Assembly: GCF_003574735.1 (NCBI RefSeq)
Contig: NZ_QORW01000007.1
Coordinates: forward strand, 1 to 64,000
Direction of reading: 5' to 3'
DNA: 64,000 nucleotides
DNA from: Dongia deserti
GTDB taxonomy: Bacteria; Pseudomonadota; Alphaproteobacteria; Dongiales; Dongiaceae
Position 1 is the first letter of the stretch; the number at the start of each line of letters is the position of its first letter. The notes under the pieces were generated by a model that had not been told where the DNA came from, made no database searches, and saw only the letters and a list, made by a program, of their open reading frames with translations. Shown piece after piece: positions 48,603 to 56,614 of the stretch. A program made the position numbers and the translations under genes.

Positions 48603-49103
48603 ATGAGCCGCGCTTTCGTCAAGGAAAACGACGAGCAGGGCAATGAGCTTCCGGAACGGCCGCAAAGTCCGTATCCGAACCACATTACGCCTGCCGGTTT
48701 CGACGCGCTCCACCAGCAGCTTCAAGCGCTGGAGGAGGCGCATAAGCGCATGGTCGAGCCGGTCGGCAACGAGCTGATCGACCAGGATGCGAAGCATGCG
48801 CTGGAGCGCGATATCCGCTACGTCCAGGATCGCATCGCACGGGCGATCGTGATCGACCCGGCGGCGCAGCCGAAGGGTCGCGTGGCCTTCGGGGCCACCG
48901 TCGAGACCGAGGATGAGGAAGGCACTCGCCGCAAGTTCCAGATTGTGGGTGAGGATGAGGCGGATGCCGCAGTCGGCAAGCTCTCGTGGGTTTCGCCGCT
49001 GGCTCGCGCCTTGACCGATGCCAAGGTAGGGGATGTCGTCATCTGGAAGCGGCCGGCGGGCGATCTGGAACTCGAGATTCTCTCGATCGCCTTTCCGACT
49101 TAG
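48603..49103 (+). CDS. GreA/GreB-family transcription factor, diverged
   Basis: 166 aa from ATG 48603. An N-terminal helical coiled coil (about residues 35-85, HITPAGFDALHQQLQALEEA) is followed by the FKBP-like Gre C-terminal domain (about 95-166, GRVAFGATVETEDEEG ... VGKLSWVSPLARALTDAKVGD). The usual acidic tip signature (GDxSENxxY) that stimulates RNA cleavage is not recognisable. It may compete for the RNA polymerase secondary channel rather than act as a cleavage factor. Confidence 0.85.
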   Translation: MSRAFVKENDEQGNELPERPQSPYPNHITPAGFDALHQQLQALEEAHKRMVEPVGNELIDQDAKHALERDIRYVQDRIARAIVIDPAAQPKGRVAFGATVETEDEEGTRRKFQIVGEDEADAAVGKLSWVSPLARALTDAKVGDVVIWKRPAGDLELEILSIAFPT

Positions 49104-49179
49104 CGCACGCAAAAATGCCGGCGCGCCAGAGAGCGCGCCATTGCGCTCGTGAATTTCATGACAAGGCAGGCCACCCCGT

Positions 49180-49204
49180 GCTGTCCGATCCCCAATCGGA
49201 CAGC
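49180..49204. terminator. Perfect hairpin between convergent genes
   Basis: GCTGTCCGAT (49180-49189) and ATCGGACAGC (49195-49204) form a 10-bp perfect stem with CCCCA loop in the 169-bp gap between the Gre-family gene and cspA, which converge. No T tract on either side. A second GGCGCGC/GCGCGCC stem lies at about 49118-49138. Probably a bidirectional terminator. Confidence 0.5.
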
Positions 49205-49272
49205 GTGACTGCCTCCCCGCCGTGACTTCCATTCGTCGCTAAGGTCGCGCCCGGCTGCCCGCCGGGACAGTC

Positions 49273-49614
49273 TTAGCGCGGCTCGTATCCGCCGCGCGGG
49301 CCCCCGCCGCCCGGACCACGACCACCACCGCCGAACGGACGGCGCTGGGGAGGACGGCGCGGTGTTGCGGTGCTGGTGTCGAGCGTAATCACGCGCGTCA
49401 CCTGAACGCCCTTGCGGCCTTGGCCAACTTCGCAATGGATCGTTGCGCCTTCCGGAGCGTCCTGCAGGCCGGCATCCTTCAACGCCGAGATATGAAGGAA
49501 GACGTCAGGTGCACCGTCGGCGGGCGTAACGAAACCAAAACCCTTTTCCGGATTGAACCACTTGATGCGGCCCCGCAACTCACTCGCGGAACCGCCTTGA
49601 TTTTGATCGGACAT
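49273..49614 (-). CDS. Cold-shock protein with C-terminal Gly/Arg-rich tail
   Basis: 113 aa from ATG 49614. The cold-shock domain spans about residues 12-78: GRIKWFNPEKGFGFVTP (RNP1) and DVFLHISAL (RNP2). It binds single-stranded RNA or DNA. The last about 35 residues are Pro/Arg/Gly-rich, ending in RGG-like repeats, an extension uncommon in 66-70-aa CspA proteins but known in CSD-RGG proteins of some bacteria and eukaryotes. Converges with the Gre-family gene. Confidence 0.93.
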   Translation of the reverse strand: MSDQNQGGSASELRGRIKWFNPEKGFGFVTPADGAPDVFLHISALKDAGLQDAPEGATIHCEVGQGRKGVQVTRVITLDTSTATPRRPPQRRPFGGGGRGPGGGGPRGGYEPR

Positions 49615-50002
49615 GTCCAACTCTCAGTCGAAGAACCCCACGCGAGCGCTCCAACACCCCGGCCCACCGCAGACGATCGGCCCCTTAGCTGCAACGCCAT
49701 GGTTAGCATGGGGCCGATTTGCGACAAAAAGCAAGCCCGATTGGGGGGCAAAACAGGAACTGGAAGGCCAATTCGAGGTTTAGGAGCCGCTCTTCATGCG
49801 TTGTGTTCGCCGGTTTTGGCGAGCATCGGCAACCACATAGCCCCTGCACGCGATTGGCTCGAATGCACGCTAAATGCGGCTGGCGCTTGGCGGATCAAGT
49901 CGGTTCTGGCAAGCATGGGCAGGCCCCGATCCGACGCTCAGGCAGGCGGACGGCGGGGCGAACTGGAGCGGCAGGCGACCGATCGTGAGGGGGAAAGGCA
50001 TT
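49615..50002. other. 388-bp divergent intergenic region upstream of cspA
   Basis: Contains no convincing gene. It must carry the promoters of the cold-shock gene (-) and the hydrolase (+). An inverted repeat, ATCGGCCCC (49676-49684) and GGGGCCGAT (49710-49718), lies 62-104 nt upstream of the cold-shock start and could be part of a structured 5' leader as in known cold-shock mRNAs. No other clear feature. Confidence 0.5.
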
Positions 50003-50830
50003 TTGGGTTCCGTGCTGAGCGTTCTCATCGCCGTCGGAGCGATGTATCTGACGGTCCTCGGCTATCTATGGGTCACCCAGCGCAGCCACGTCTTCCGCCC
50101 CGGGATCGGGCCGCTCGACCTCATCAACTCCACCGTGGCCTCCTACATGAGCGAGGAGACGATCCGCACCACCGACGGACTGGCCCTGACTGCGTGGTAC
50201 GCGCAGGCCCAGCCTGGGCAACGGACCATCGTCTATATCCACGGCAATGCCGGAACGCTCGGCGATCGGCATGGGCGCGTGCAGCCCTATCTCGAACGGG
50301 GCTTCGGTTTGCTGCTGGTCGGCTACCGCGGCTATGGCGGCAATCCGGGTGAGCCGACGGAGACCGGCCTCTACGAGGATGGCCGCGCGCACCTGGACTG
50401 GCTGGCGCAGCAGGGCGTCAAGGACGATCAGCTGGTCCTCTATGGGGAGTCTCTCGGCGCCGCCGTCGCCACCCAAATGGCGATCGAGCGCAGGGTTGGG
50501 GCCCTCGTGCTGGAAGCACCGTTCGCTTCGATCCTGCTGTCGGCGCGTGCACGCTTTCCCATGTTCGCGTTCGACTGGCTGATCAAGGACAAGTTCGCCA
50601 ACATCGAAAAGATCGACAAGGTCAATGCGCCGCTGTTCGTGATCCATGGCGCGCGTGACTGGGTCACGCCGCAGCGCTTCGGCCGCATGGTGTTCGAGCG
50701 CGCGCGAGAGCCGAAATCGGCGCTGTGGCTGGAAGAAGCGGGCCACAACAACCTGGTGCAGTTCGGCATGATCGAGGCGGTGATGCGGTTCCTCGACGGG
50801 CTTCCGCCGCCGGGGTCAAAAGGCAGCTGA
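50003..50830 (+). CDS. Alpha/beta hydrolase, membrane-anchored
   Basis: 275 aa from TTG 50003, preceded by AGGGGGAAAGG; GTG 49985 is an alternative. One N-terminal membrane helix (LSVLIAVGAMYLTVLGYLW). Oxyanion HGNAGT, nucleophile YGESLGAA, acid HGARDWVTP and base EAGHNNL are all present. ABHD13/BEM46-like subgroup. Faces the SufU-like gene tail to tail with overlapping 3' ends. Confidence 0.85.
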   Translation: MGSVLSVLIAVGAMYLTVLGYLWVTQRSHVFRPGIGPLDLINSTVASYMSEETIRTTDGLALTAWYAQAQPGQRTIVYIHGNAGTLGDRHGRVQPYLERGFGLLLVGYRGYGGNPGEPTETGLYEDGRAHLDWLAQQGVKDDQLVLYGESLGAAVATQMAIERRVGALVLEAPFASILLSARARFPMFAFDWLIKDKFANIEKIDKVNAPLFVIHGARDWVTPQRFGRMVFERAREPKSALWLEEAGHNNLVQFGMIEAVMRFLDGLPPPGSKGS

Positions 50831-51235
50831 GGCCGCGCGTTTCAAGGCCTCGAACGGCAACAGCACGCAATCACGCCGGCTCTTGGCGCCGTGCACGGGG
50901 CGGAAGATCTCGAGACATTGCCAGCGCGGCTCCAGCCCACCGCCCTCTGCCATCAGCTTGCGCGCGGCCTGGGTGATGGCGTCCAGCTCGTCCTTGCTGT
51001 TGCCGCGGCAGAACTCGGCGATGGTGGCTGCTGCCGCTTCGCACAGTAGGCAGCCGCGCACATGGTGGGTGATGGTCTCGATATGCCCGTCTTTCACCGC
51101 CAGATCGAGCGTGACGCGGTCGCCGCATAGCGGGTTGTCCACCGTCGCGCTGCTCGTGGCATCGGGCAGGCGGCCCTTGCCGAAGGCGGCGCGTGCCCGG
51201 TCGACCAGGGCCTTGTGATAGAGCGCTTCACTCAC
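50816..51235 (-). CDS. SufU/IscU-like iron-sulfur scaffold-type protein
   Basis: 139 aa. Conserved ligands: Cys37 (NPLCGDR with Asp39), Cys62 (RGCLLCEAAA) and Cys123 (RRDCVLLPFEAL), in the SufU pattern; Cys65 is extra. SufU-type proteins scaffold Fe-S clusters or shuttle sulfur from SufS. Its start overlaps the molybdopterin gene by 8 nt and it ends the cox-maturation run, suggesting a role in supplying the [2Fe-2S] subunit or sulfurating the Mo site. Overlaps the 3' end of the convergent hydrolase. Confidence 0.82.
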   Translation of the reverse strand: MSEALYHKALVDRARAAFGKGRLPDATSSATVDNPLCGDRVTLDLAVKDGHIETITHHVRGCLLCEAAAATIAEFCRGNSKDELDAITQAARKLMAEGGGLEPRWQCLEIFRPVHGAKSRRDCVLLPFEALKRAASAAF

Positions 51236-52850
51236 CGGATTGATCCCGCTTCAAGGTGCGATACGCCTCTGGCGTGTCGATATCGAGAAAGATGCCGGCA
51301 TCCTCGGATTCGATCTCCGTCACCAGCTCCGCGTGCTCACCGATCAGATGACGCGCGCCGACATCGCCGTGCAAGTCCATCATCTCGCCGAAGAAGCTGC
51401 GATCCCAAAGGACCGGGTTGCCGCGCTTGCCCTGGAAGGACGGAACGATGATGGCGCGTCCTTCGGTCGGATTGAAGGCGGCGATCATGCGGCGGATAAG
51501 GGTGCCGCCGACCCGCGGCATGTCGCCCAGCAGAATGAGCGCAGCATCGATGTCGGCGGACAGGGCCTTGAGGCCACAGCGCAACGAAGCGCTCATGCCA
51601 TCCGCATAATCGGGGCAGGGGACGACGCGCACCGTCTGCTCGGCGAGCGCGGCGCGCACCTCTGTCTCCTGATGACCAGTGACCACGACAATTTCCGCGA
51701 GGTCCGCGGCCAACGCATGCTCCACGACCCGCGTCACGATCGGCTTGCCATCGTCGTCCATCAGCAGCTTGTTGGCGCCCATGCGGCTGGAGCGGCCGGC
51801 TGCCATGACGAGGCCGGCAACGCGCGGGCGCCGCGCCTCTGGACGAGGGCGGGATTCCCGCGGCTGCGGCCGGGCCGGAATCTCGTTGAGCAGGCCGCCC
51901 GCTCCCATGCGGCGCAGGTCGCGCGCGGTCACCGGGATATCGGCCATCAGGCGCTGCAACACCCAGTCGAACCCGTTCAGCTTCGGCGTGCGCGCGCAGC
52001 CGGGCAGGCCGATCACCGGCTTGCCGCCGATCTCGCCCAGCAGGATGAGATTGCCGGGATCGACCGGCATGCCGAACTGCAGCACCGTGCCGCCGCCCTG
52101 TTCGATCGCGCTGGGAATGACATCGCGCCGGTCGATGATGGCGGAGCCACCCATCACCAGCACGATGCTGGCGCCGTCTGCGAGCGCGCTCTTGATGACC
52201 GAGCTCAAGGCTGCGGGCTCATGCGGTGCGCGCAGGTCGGCGGCTTCGCCGGTACCCATCGCGGCAAGGCGACGGTTCGTGATGGCGACCGTCTTGTCGA
52301 GCAAGCTCGGCTTCAGCGCCGCCAGCTCAGTCTGGATCAACGCGACCTTGCGCGGCCGGAAAGCGTGGAATGTCAGGACCGGCTTGTGCCGCGCGACGGC
52401 AAGGCAAGCGTCCAGCTGCGCGCGCTTCACCGCGAAGGGGATGATCTTGACGGTTGCCGCCATCTGATCCGGCTCCGTCGCGGCATAGTCCGCGAGGGTT
52501 GCCAGCGTGATGGCCTCATCCACTTCGTTGATCGCATCGACTTGTGCCGCATCGACGCGCAGGATGCCGCGCTCCCGCGCATAGATGTTCACGCGCCCTG
52601 TGAACGGCGCCTCCACGCGCAAGCCATCCGTCGCAAGCAGTGTGCCGAGCGCCGCCGCCGCCGCATCTTCGCCGATATCGTCAGCCTCGAGCCGCGCGAC
52701 GGTGATCGTGCGGCGGCCGGACCTCTTTAGCACGTCGATATCGGCAGCGCTGAGCACCCGGCCTTTCTTGAAGGCGACCTCGCCGTTGCGCACCGCATGC
52801 GCCAGGATGGCGCCGGTGCAGTCCGCGACGGGCAGATCGGCGAAGATCAT
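51228..52850 (-). CDS. Fused molybdopterin-binding (MoeA-like)/MocA-like nucleotidyltransferase
   Basis: 540 aa. N-terminal two-thirds resemble MoaB/MoeA-type molybdopterin-binding domain (LVMGGSAIIDRRDVIPSAI, GCARTPKLNGFDWVL). The C-terminal about 200 residues are a MobA/MocA-like transferase with AAGRSSRMGANKLL and ILLGDMPRVGG. MocA makes molybdopterin cytosine dinucleotide for the xanthine dehydrogenase family, exactly the cofactor a CoxL-type enzyme needs. Overlaps the genes on both sides by 4 and 8 nt. Confidence 0.85.
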   Translation of the reverse strand: MIFADLPVADCTGAILAHAVRNGEVAFKKGRVLSAADIDVLKRSGRRTITVARLEADDIGEDAAAAALGTLLATDGLRVEAPFTGRVNIYARERGILRVDAAQVDAINEVDEAITLATLADYAATEPDQMAATVKIIPFAVKRAQLDACLAVARHKPVLTFHAFRPRKVALIQTELAALKPSLLDKTVAITNRRLAAMGTGEAADLRAPHEPAALSSVIKSALADGASIVLVMGGSAIIDRRDVIPSAIEQGGGTVLQFGMPVDPGNLILLGEIGGKPVIGLPGCARTPKLNGFDWVLQRLMADIPVTARDLRRMGAGGLLNEIPARPQPRESRPRPEARRPRVAGLVMAAGRSSRMGANKLLMDDDGKPIVTRVVEHALAADLAEIVVVTGHQETEVRAALAEQTVRVVPCPDYADGMSASLRCGLKALSADIDAALILLGDMPRVGGTLIRRMIAAFNPTEGRAIIVPSFQGKRGNPVLWDRSFFGEMMDLHGDVGARHLIGEHAELVTEIESEDAGIFLDIDTPEAYRTLKRDQSGE

Positions 52851-53548
52851 CGGGTGGACTGGCCGTGGCGCGCAGCGGTCAGTTGCGCCAGGACGGAGAT
52901 GGCGATCTCGGCCGGCGATTTCGCGCCGATGGCAAGGCCTGCAGGGCCGTGGATGCGGGCAAGCGTGGCCTGATCGAACCCAGCCTCGGTGAGGCGCTGC
53001 AGCCGCGCCGCATGGGTCTTCTTGCTGCCGAGCGCGCCGATATAGAAAGCCCTTGAGCGCAAGGCGCGATCGAGCGCGGGGTCGTCGATCTTGGGGTCGT
53101 GTGTCAGTGTCACGACGGCGCTACGCTCATCGAGCCTGATCGCATCGAGCGCCTCGTCCGGCCAATCGTGCCGCAGCGTCACGCTGGGAAAACGCTCGCC
53201 GGTCGCGAATGCGCGGCGCGGATCTACCACGATGACTTCGTAGCCGGCCAGTGCCGCCATCGGCGCCAATGCCTGAGTGATATGGACCGCGCCAACAACG
53301 ACGAGGCGCGGGTCAGGCACGCGCGCCTGCACGAACAGGGGGCGGCCTTCGATCTCGATCTCGCCGGACCGGTTGGCGGCGAGCGCCTCCGCGACGGCGG
53401 CCTGTTGGGCCGGAGAAAGGCTGAGGGATGGGGCTTCGTTGCCGGCTTCGAACAGGGCCTGCTGATGGCTGCCGAGATCCGTGACCAATGCGATCGGCCG
53501 CCGTTCGGTCTTGGCCGTAACGAGGCGCGAAAGGTCGCTGGCCTTCAT
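52847..53548 (-). CDS. XdhC/CoxI-family protein, Rossmann half
   Basis: 233 aa. C-terminal XdhC domain with VVVGAVHITQALAPMAALAGYEVIVVDPR (read in parts) and YIGALGSKKTHAARLQRL. XdhC binds sulfurated Mo cofactor and delivers it to the apo-enzyme. The N-terminal XdhC_CoxI domain is encoded separately just upstream. Four-base overlaps on both ends indicate coupling. Confidence 0.88.
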   Translation of the reverse strand: MKASDLSRLVTAKTERRPIALVTDLGSHQQALFEAGNEAPSLSLSPAQQAAVAEALAANRSGEIEIEGRPLFVQARVPDPRLVVVGAVHITQALAPMAALAGYEVIVVDPRRAFATGERFPSVTLRHDWPDEALDAIRLDERSAVVTLTHDPKIDDPALDRALRSRAFYIGALGSKKTHAARLQRLTEAGFDQATLARIHGPAGLAIGAKSPAEIAISVLAQLTAARHGQSTR

Positions 53549-53868
53549 TCCAGCCGCTCGACATAGACCTGCAGCTTGCCGCCGCAGGCAAGGCCGACTT
53601 CCCAGGCCTGCTCGTTCGTCACGCCGAAATCGAGCAGGCGCGGCTTGCCGTCGGCAATCGCATCCAGCGCCTCGCGCACCACCGCGCCTTCGATACAGCC
53701 GCCGGAGACGGAGCCGACCATCGCGCCGCTGCCGTCGACCACCAGCTGGCTGCCCGCCGGTCTGGGTGAGGAGCCCCAGGTGCTGGTGACCGTGGCGATC
53801 GCCACGTCGCGGCCGTCCTTTTTCCAGTTAAGTGCGGTTTGCAGAACGTCTTCTTCCTGATGCGTCAT
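53545..53868 (-). CDS. XdhC/CoxI-family protein, N-terminal half
   Basis: 107 aa. XdhC_CoxI domain with TVTSTWGSSPRPAGSQLVV and GSVSGGCIEGAVV, the conserved Cys loop thought to hold sulfur. This domain and the next gene's Rossmann domain form one protein in classical XdhC; here they are split with a 4-nt overlap. Confidence 0.88.
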   Translation of the reverse strand: MTHQEEDVLQTALNWKKDGRDVAIATVTSTWGSSPRPAGSQLVVDGSGAMVGSVSGGCIEGAVVREALDAIADGKPRLLDFGVTNEQAWEVGLACGGKLQVYVERLE

Positions 53869-55085
53869 GCCGCCACCTTTGAACGCGATTCCTGGCCGCG
53901 CGAGCCCAGTTCGCTCAGCGCCGCCGCCAGATCCTGCATGCTTTGAAGATTGTGGATCGGCCTGAAATCGTCAACGTGCTTGATCATGGCTTTTGCGCCC
54001 TGGGCCTGGGGACGATAAGCCTCATAACGAAGAAGGGGATTAAGCCAGATCAGCCGTCGGCAGCTCTTGTGCAGCCGCTCGATCCCCTCCTCGAGGCCCA
54101 CGGCCCCCTCCCGGTCCAGCCCGTCGCTGATCAAAAGGACCAGCGCCCCCTGGCCCAACACTCGCCGGGACCAGCGCCGGTTGAACTCCGCCAGGCAATG
54201 GCCGATGCGGGTGCCGCCGGACCAGTCCGGAACGTTTTCGGAGATCCGGTCCAGCGCCACGTCGACGTCGCGGTGGCGCAGATGGCGCGTGACGTTGGTG
54301 AGGCGCGTACCGAACAGGAAGGAGTGGACGCGGTCGCGGTCGGTCGTCAGCGCGTGAATGAAGTGCAGCGCCAGGCGCGAATAGCGGCTCATGGAGCCGG
54401 AGATATCGCACAGCACGACCAAAGGCGGGCGCCTGCGGCGGCGCGACTTGAACTGCAAGGGGATGATGTCGGGATCACGCAGCCCGGCGCGGAGTGTCGC
54501 GCGCATATCGACGCGATGGCCGCGCGTATCATGCTTGAAGCGGCGGGTCGCCACATTCTCGACCGGCAGGCGCATGCGCGCGATCGCCTTCTTTGCCGCC
54601 TCGATTTCGGCGAGGCTCATCTTCTCGAAATCCATCTTCTGCAGCAACTCGCGGCTGGAGAAGGTGAGGGCGGCATCGACCTCCACCTGTTCCTGATCTG
54701 GCTCGCGCGCTTCGCCTTCCTGGCCCGCCTGGTTGCCGCGTAGGGCGTCGGCGACGCGCGGGCTGATCTCCTGATGGCTCGCGTCGATCTCCTCGCCGCG
54801 GAAGGAGGGCAGCATTAGCGTCATCATGCGTTGCAGGAACTGCGGGTTGCGCCAGAAGATGTGGAACGCCTGGTCGAAGATCTCGCGCTGCTCGCGCCGC
54901 TGCACGAACACAGCGTGCAGCGTCCAATAGAAGTCCTCGCGATCGCCGATGCCGACTGCCTTGACGGCTTCCACGGCGTCGATCGCCTTGCCGGGGCCGA
55001 CCGGCAGGCCGGCGGCGCGCAAGGCGCGCGCGAATTGCATGATGTTCTCGGATAGGCGGCTAGTCGCTTCGGGCCCGGCAACCAT
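53865..55085 (-). CDS. coxE: VWA-domain protein CoxE
   Basis: 406 aa. C-terminal von Willebrand A domain with MIDAS DISGSMSRYS (about residues 225-233), TRIGHCLAEF and ISDGLDR. Pairs with CoxD, the AAA+ ATPase that sulfurates and matures the CuSMo or Mo-S site in carbon-monoxide dehydrogenases. The middle contains an acidic Gln/Glu-rich linker. Overlaps the XdhC N-terminal gene. Confidence 0.9.
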   Translation of the reverse strand: MVAGPEATSRLSENIMQFARALRAAGLPVGPGKAIDAVEAVKAVGIGDREDFYWTLHAVFVQRREQREIFDQAFHIFWRNPQFLQRMMTLMLPSFRGEEIDASHQEISPRVADALRGNQAGQEGEAREPDQEQVEVDAALTFSSRELLQKMDFEKMSLAEIEAAKKAIARMRLPVENVATRRFKHDTRGHRVDMRATLRAGLRDPDIIPLQFKSRRRRRPPLVVLCDISGSMSRYSRLALHFIHALTTDRDRVHSFLFGTRLTNVTRHLRHRDVDVALDRISENVPDWSGGTRIGHCLAEFNRRWSRRVLGQGALVLLISDGLDREGAVGLEEGIERLHKSCRRLIWLNPLLRYEAYRPQAQGAKAMIKHVDDFRPIHNLQSMQDLAAALSELGSRGQESRSKVAA

Positions 55086-55093
55086 CTGCTGCC

Positions 55094-56011
55094 CTAGCGC
55101 CGCGCGGCGGCCATCTCCGCGCGCACTTCTTCCAAGATCTTGGCGGCCTCGCTACCGCGGATGCGCGCGATGTCGTCCTGGTACTTGAGGAGGGCGCCGA
55201 GCGAATGGTCGATCGAATCCGGCGTCAGGGTCACTTGATCCAGCTGCACCAGGGCGTCGGTCCAATCGATGGTCTCCGCCACGCCAGGCAGCTTGAAGAG
55301 ATCTCGCCCGCGCAGCTTCTGCACGAAGGCCACGACCTCGCGCGACAGATCCATGCTGGCGGCCGGCAGGCGCGCGCGCAGAATTTCCAGTTCGCGTTCC
55401 GCATTCGGATAATCGACCCAGTAGTAGAAGCAGCGGCGCTTCAGCGCGTCGTGGATCTCGCGCGTGCGGTTGGAGGTGATGACGACGATCGGCGGCTCGC
55501 CCGCCTTGATGACGCCGAGCTCGGGGATGGTCACCTGGAAGTCGCTGAGCAGCTCCAGCAGGAACGCCTCGAACGGCTCGTCGGTCCGGTCCAGTTCATC
55601 AATCAGCAGCACCTTCGGCCCGCTGGCTTCGCTTTCCAGCGCCTGGAGCAAAGGGCGCTTGATCAGGAAGCGCTCGGAAAAGATGTCCGCCGCGATCCGC
55701 TCCTTGGAGTCGATGTGCGCCGCCTCGGCGAGGCGGATCTCTAGCATCTGCCTGGGATAGTCCCACTCATAGACGGCACTCGCGACGTCGAGGCCCTCGT
55801 AGCATTGCAGGCGCACCAATGTCCGGCCGAGCGTGGTGCTGAGCACCTTCGCGATCTCGGTCTTGCCGACGCCCGCCTCGCCCTCGAGGAATAAGGGCCG
55901 CTTCAGCTTCAAGGAAAGAAAGACGGCAGTCGCTAGGCTGCGATCGGCGATGTAGTGGCCTTGCCGTAGAAGGGTGAGGGTCTCCTCGATGTTCCGCGGG
56001 ATCGCCGCCAT
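55094..56011 (-). CDS. coxD: MoxR-type AAA+ ATPase CoxD
   Basis: 305 aa. Walker A GEAGVGKTEI (about residues 44-53), Walker B VLLIDELDRTDEPF, sensor TSNRTREIHDALKRRC. MoxR ATPases act with VWA partners; the partner is directly downstream (8 bp). Known CoxD reconstructs the molybdenum active site of form I CODH. Confidence 0.92.
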   Translation of the reverse strand: MAAIPRNIEETLTLLRQGHYIADRSLATAVFLSLKLKRPLFLEGEAGVGKTEIAKVLSTTLGRTLVRLQCYEGLDVASAVYEWDYPRQMLEIRLAEAAHIDSKERIAADIFSERFLIKRPLLQALESEASGPKVLLIDELDRTDEPFEAFLLELLSDFQVTIPELGVIKAGEPPIVVITSNRTREIHDALKRRCFYYWVDYPNAERELEILRARLPAASMDLSREVVAFVQKLRGRDLFKLPGVAETIDWTDALVQLDQVTLTPDSIDHSLGALLKYQDDIARIRGSEAAKILEEVRAEMAAARR

Positions 56012-56021
56012 CCATCCGTCC

Positions 56022-56372
56022 TTACTTCTTCACCCAATTGCCAGAGGAATCCATGTAGTACCAGCCCGGCTTCACGCGCTCCTTGATCGTCTTCTCGCCG
56101 GCGATCGCGCCCACCTGCTCCGCCGGCACGTTCTCCTTCTTGGCGAGTTCCTGGTATTTTAGCAGGCGTTGCGCGTTGATGGATTGAACGAGTGATTTGA
56201 CGCTCGCCGGCGCATTGGGGTCGACCAGGCCAAGGAGCCCATCCGGCCGCTCGCCGACCAGACCGGCGGCGCGCGCCTGGTCCAGGGACTCGGCCATGGC
56301 CGGCGCCGAGAACAGCATCGCCAGTGCCATGAGCAACCCGCCCAGCAGCGATTTGATCTTGAAGCTCGTCAT
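56022..56372 (-). CDS. ydbL: YdbL-like periplasmic protein (DUF1318)
   Basis: 116 aa. Signal peptide to about residue 27 (LFSAPAMA-ESL). The mature part matches DUF1318: DQARAAGLVGERPDGLLGLV and an NAQRLLKYQELAKKEN helix. In E. coli ydbL follows ydbH and ynbE and affects the YdbH-YnbE bridge. Ten bp before coxD on the same strand. Confidence 0.88.
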   Translation of the reverse strand: MTSFKIKSLLGGLLMALAMLFSAPAMAESLDQARAAGLVGERPDGLLGLVDPNAPASVKSLVQSINAQRLLKYQELAKKENVPAEQVGAIAGEKTIKERVKPGWYYMDSSGNWVKK

Positions 56373-56384
56373 CGCGGTGCTCCG

Positions 56385-56603
56385 TTAGAACAGATCGGGA
56401 TTATTTTGCAACAACGTCTCGACGTCGCGGTCCACTTTGACGCGGACCTCCTGCTCGATCTTGACATTGAGGTTGATCACGATCGGCTTGTCCGGGGCCT
56501 CGACCTTCACGGTCGGGGTGCAACCCGCCAGGGTTGCGGCGGCCATGCCGCCGATCAGGCAGGGGAGCAGGACGCGCGTTCGGCGTGGATGAAGTAGTCG
56601 CAC
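56385..56603 (-). CDS. ynbE: YnbE-like outer-membrane lipoprotein
   Basis: 72 aa. Lipobox LAGC (Cys28), then PTVKVEAPDKPIVINLNVKI, the YnbE core. In E. coli YnbE oligomerises with the C-terminus of YdbH as an envelope-spanning lipid bridge. Between ydbH and ydbL with 11-12 bp gaps. Confidence 0.9.
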   Translation of the reverse strand: MRLLHPRRTRVLLPCLIGGMAAATLAGCTPTVKVEAPDKPIVINLNVKIEQEVRVKVDRDVETLLQNNPDLF

Positions 56604-56614
56604 AGCGGGGCCCT

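Noticed and set aside
51240-52730. 496-aa open frame on the plus strand opposite the MoeA/MocA fusion
   Set aside because: Antisense shadow; the minus-strand frame has clear domains and overlapping neighbours.
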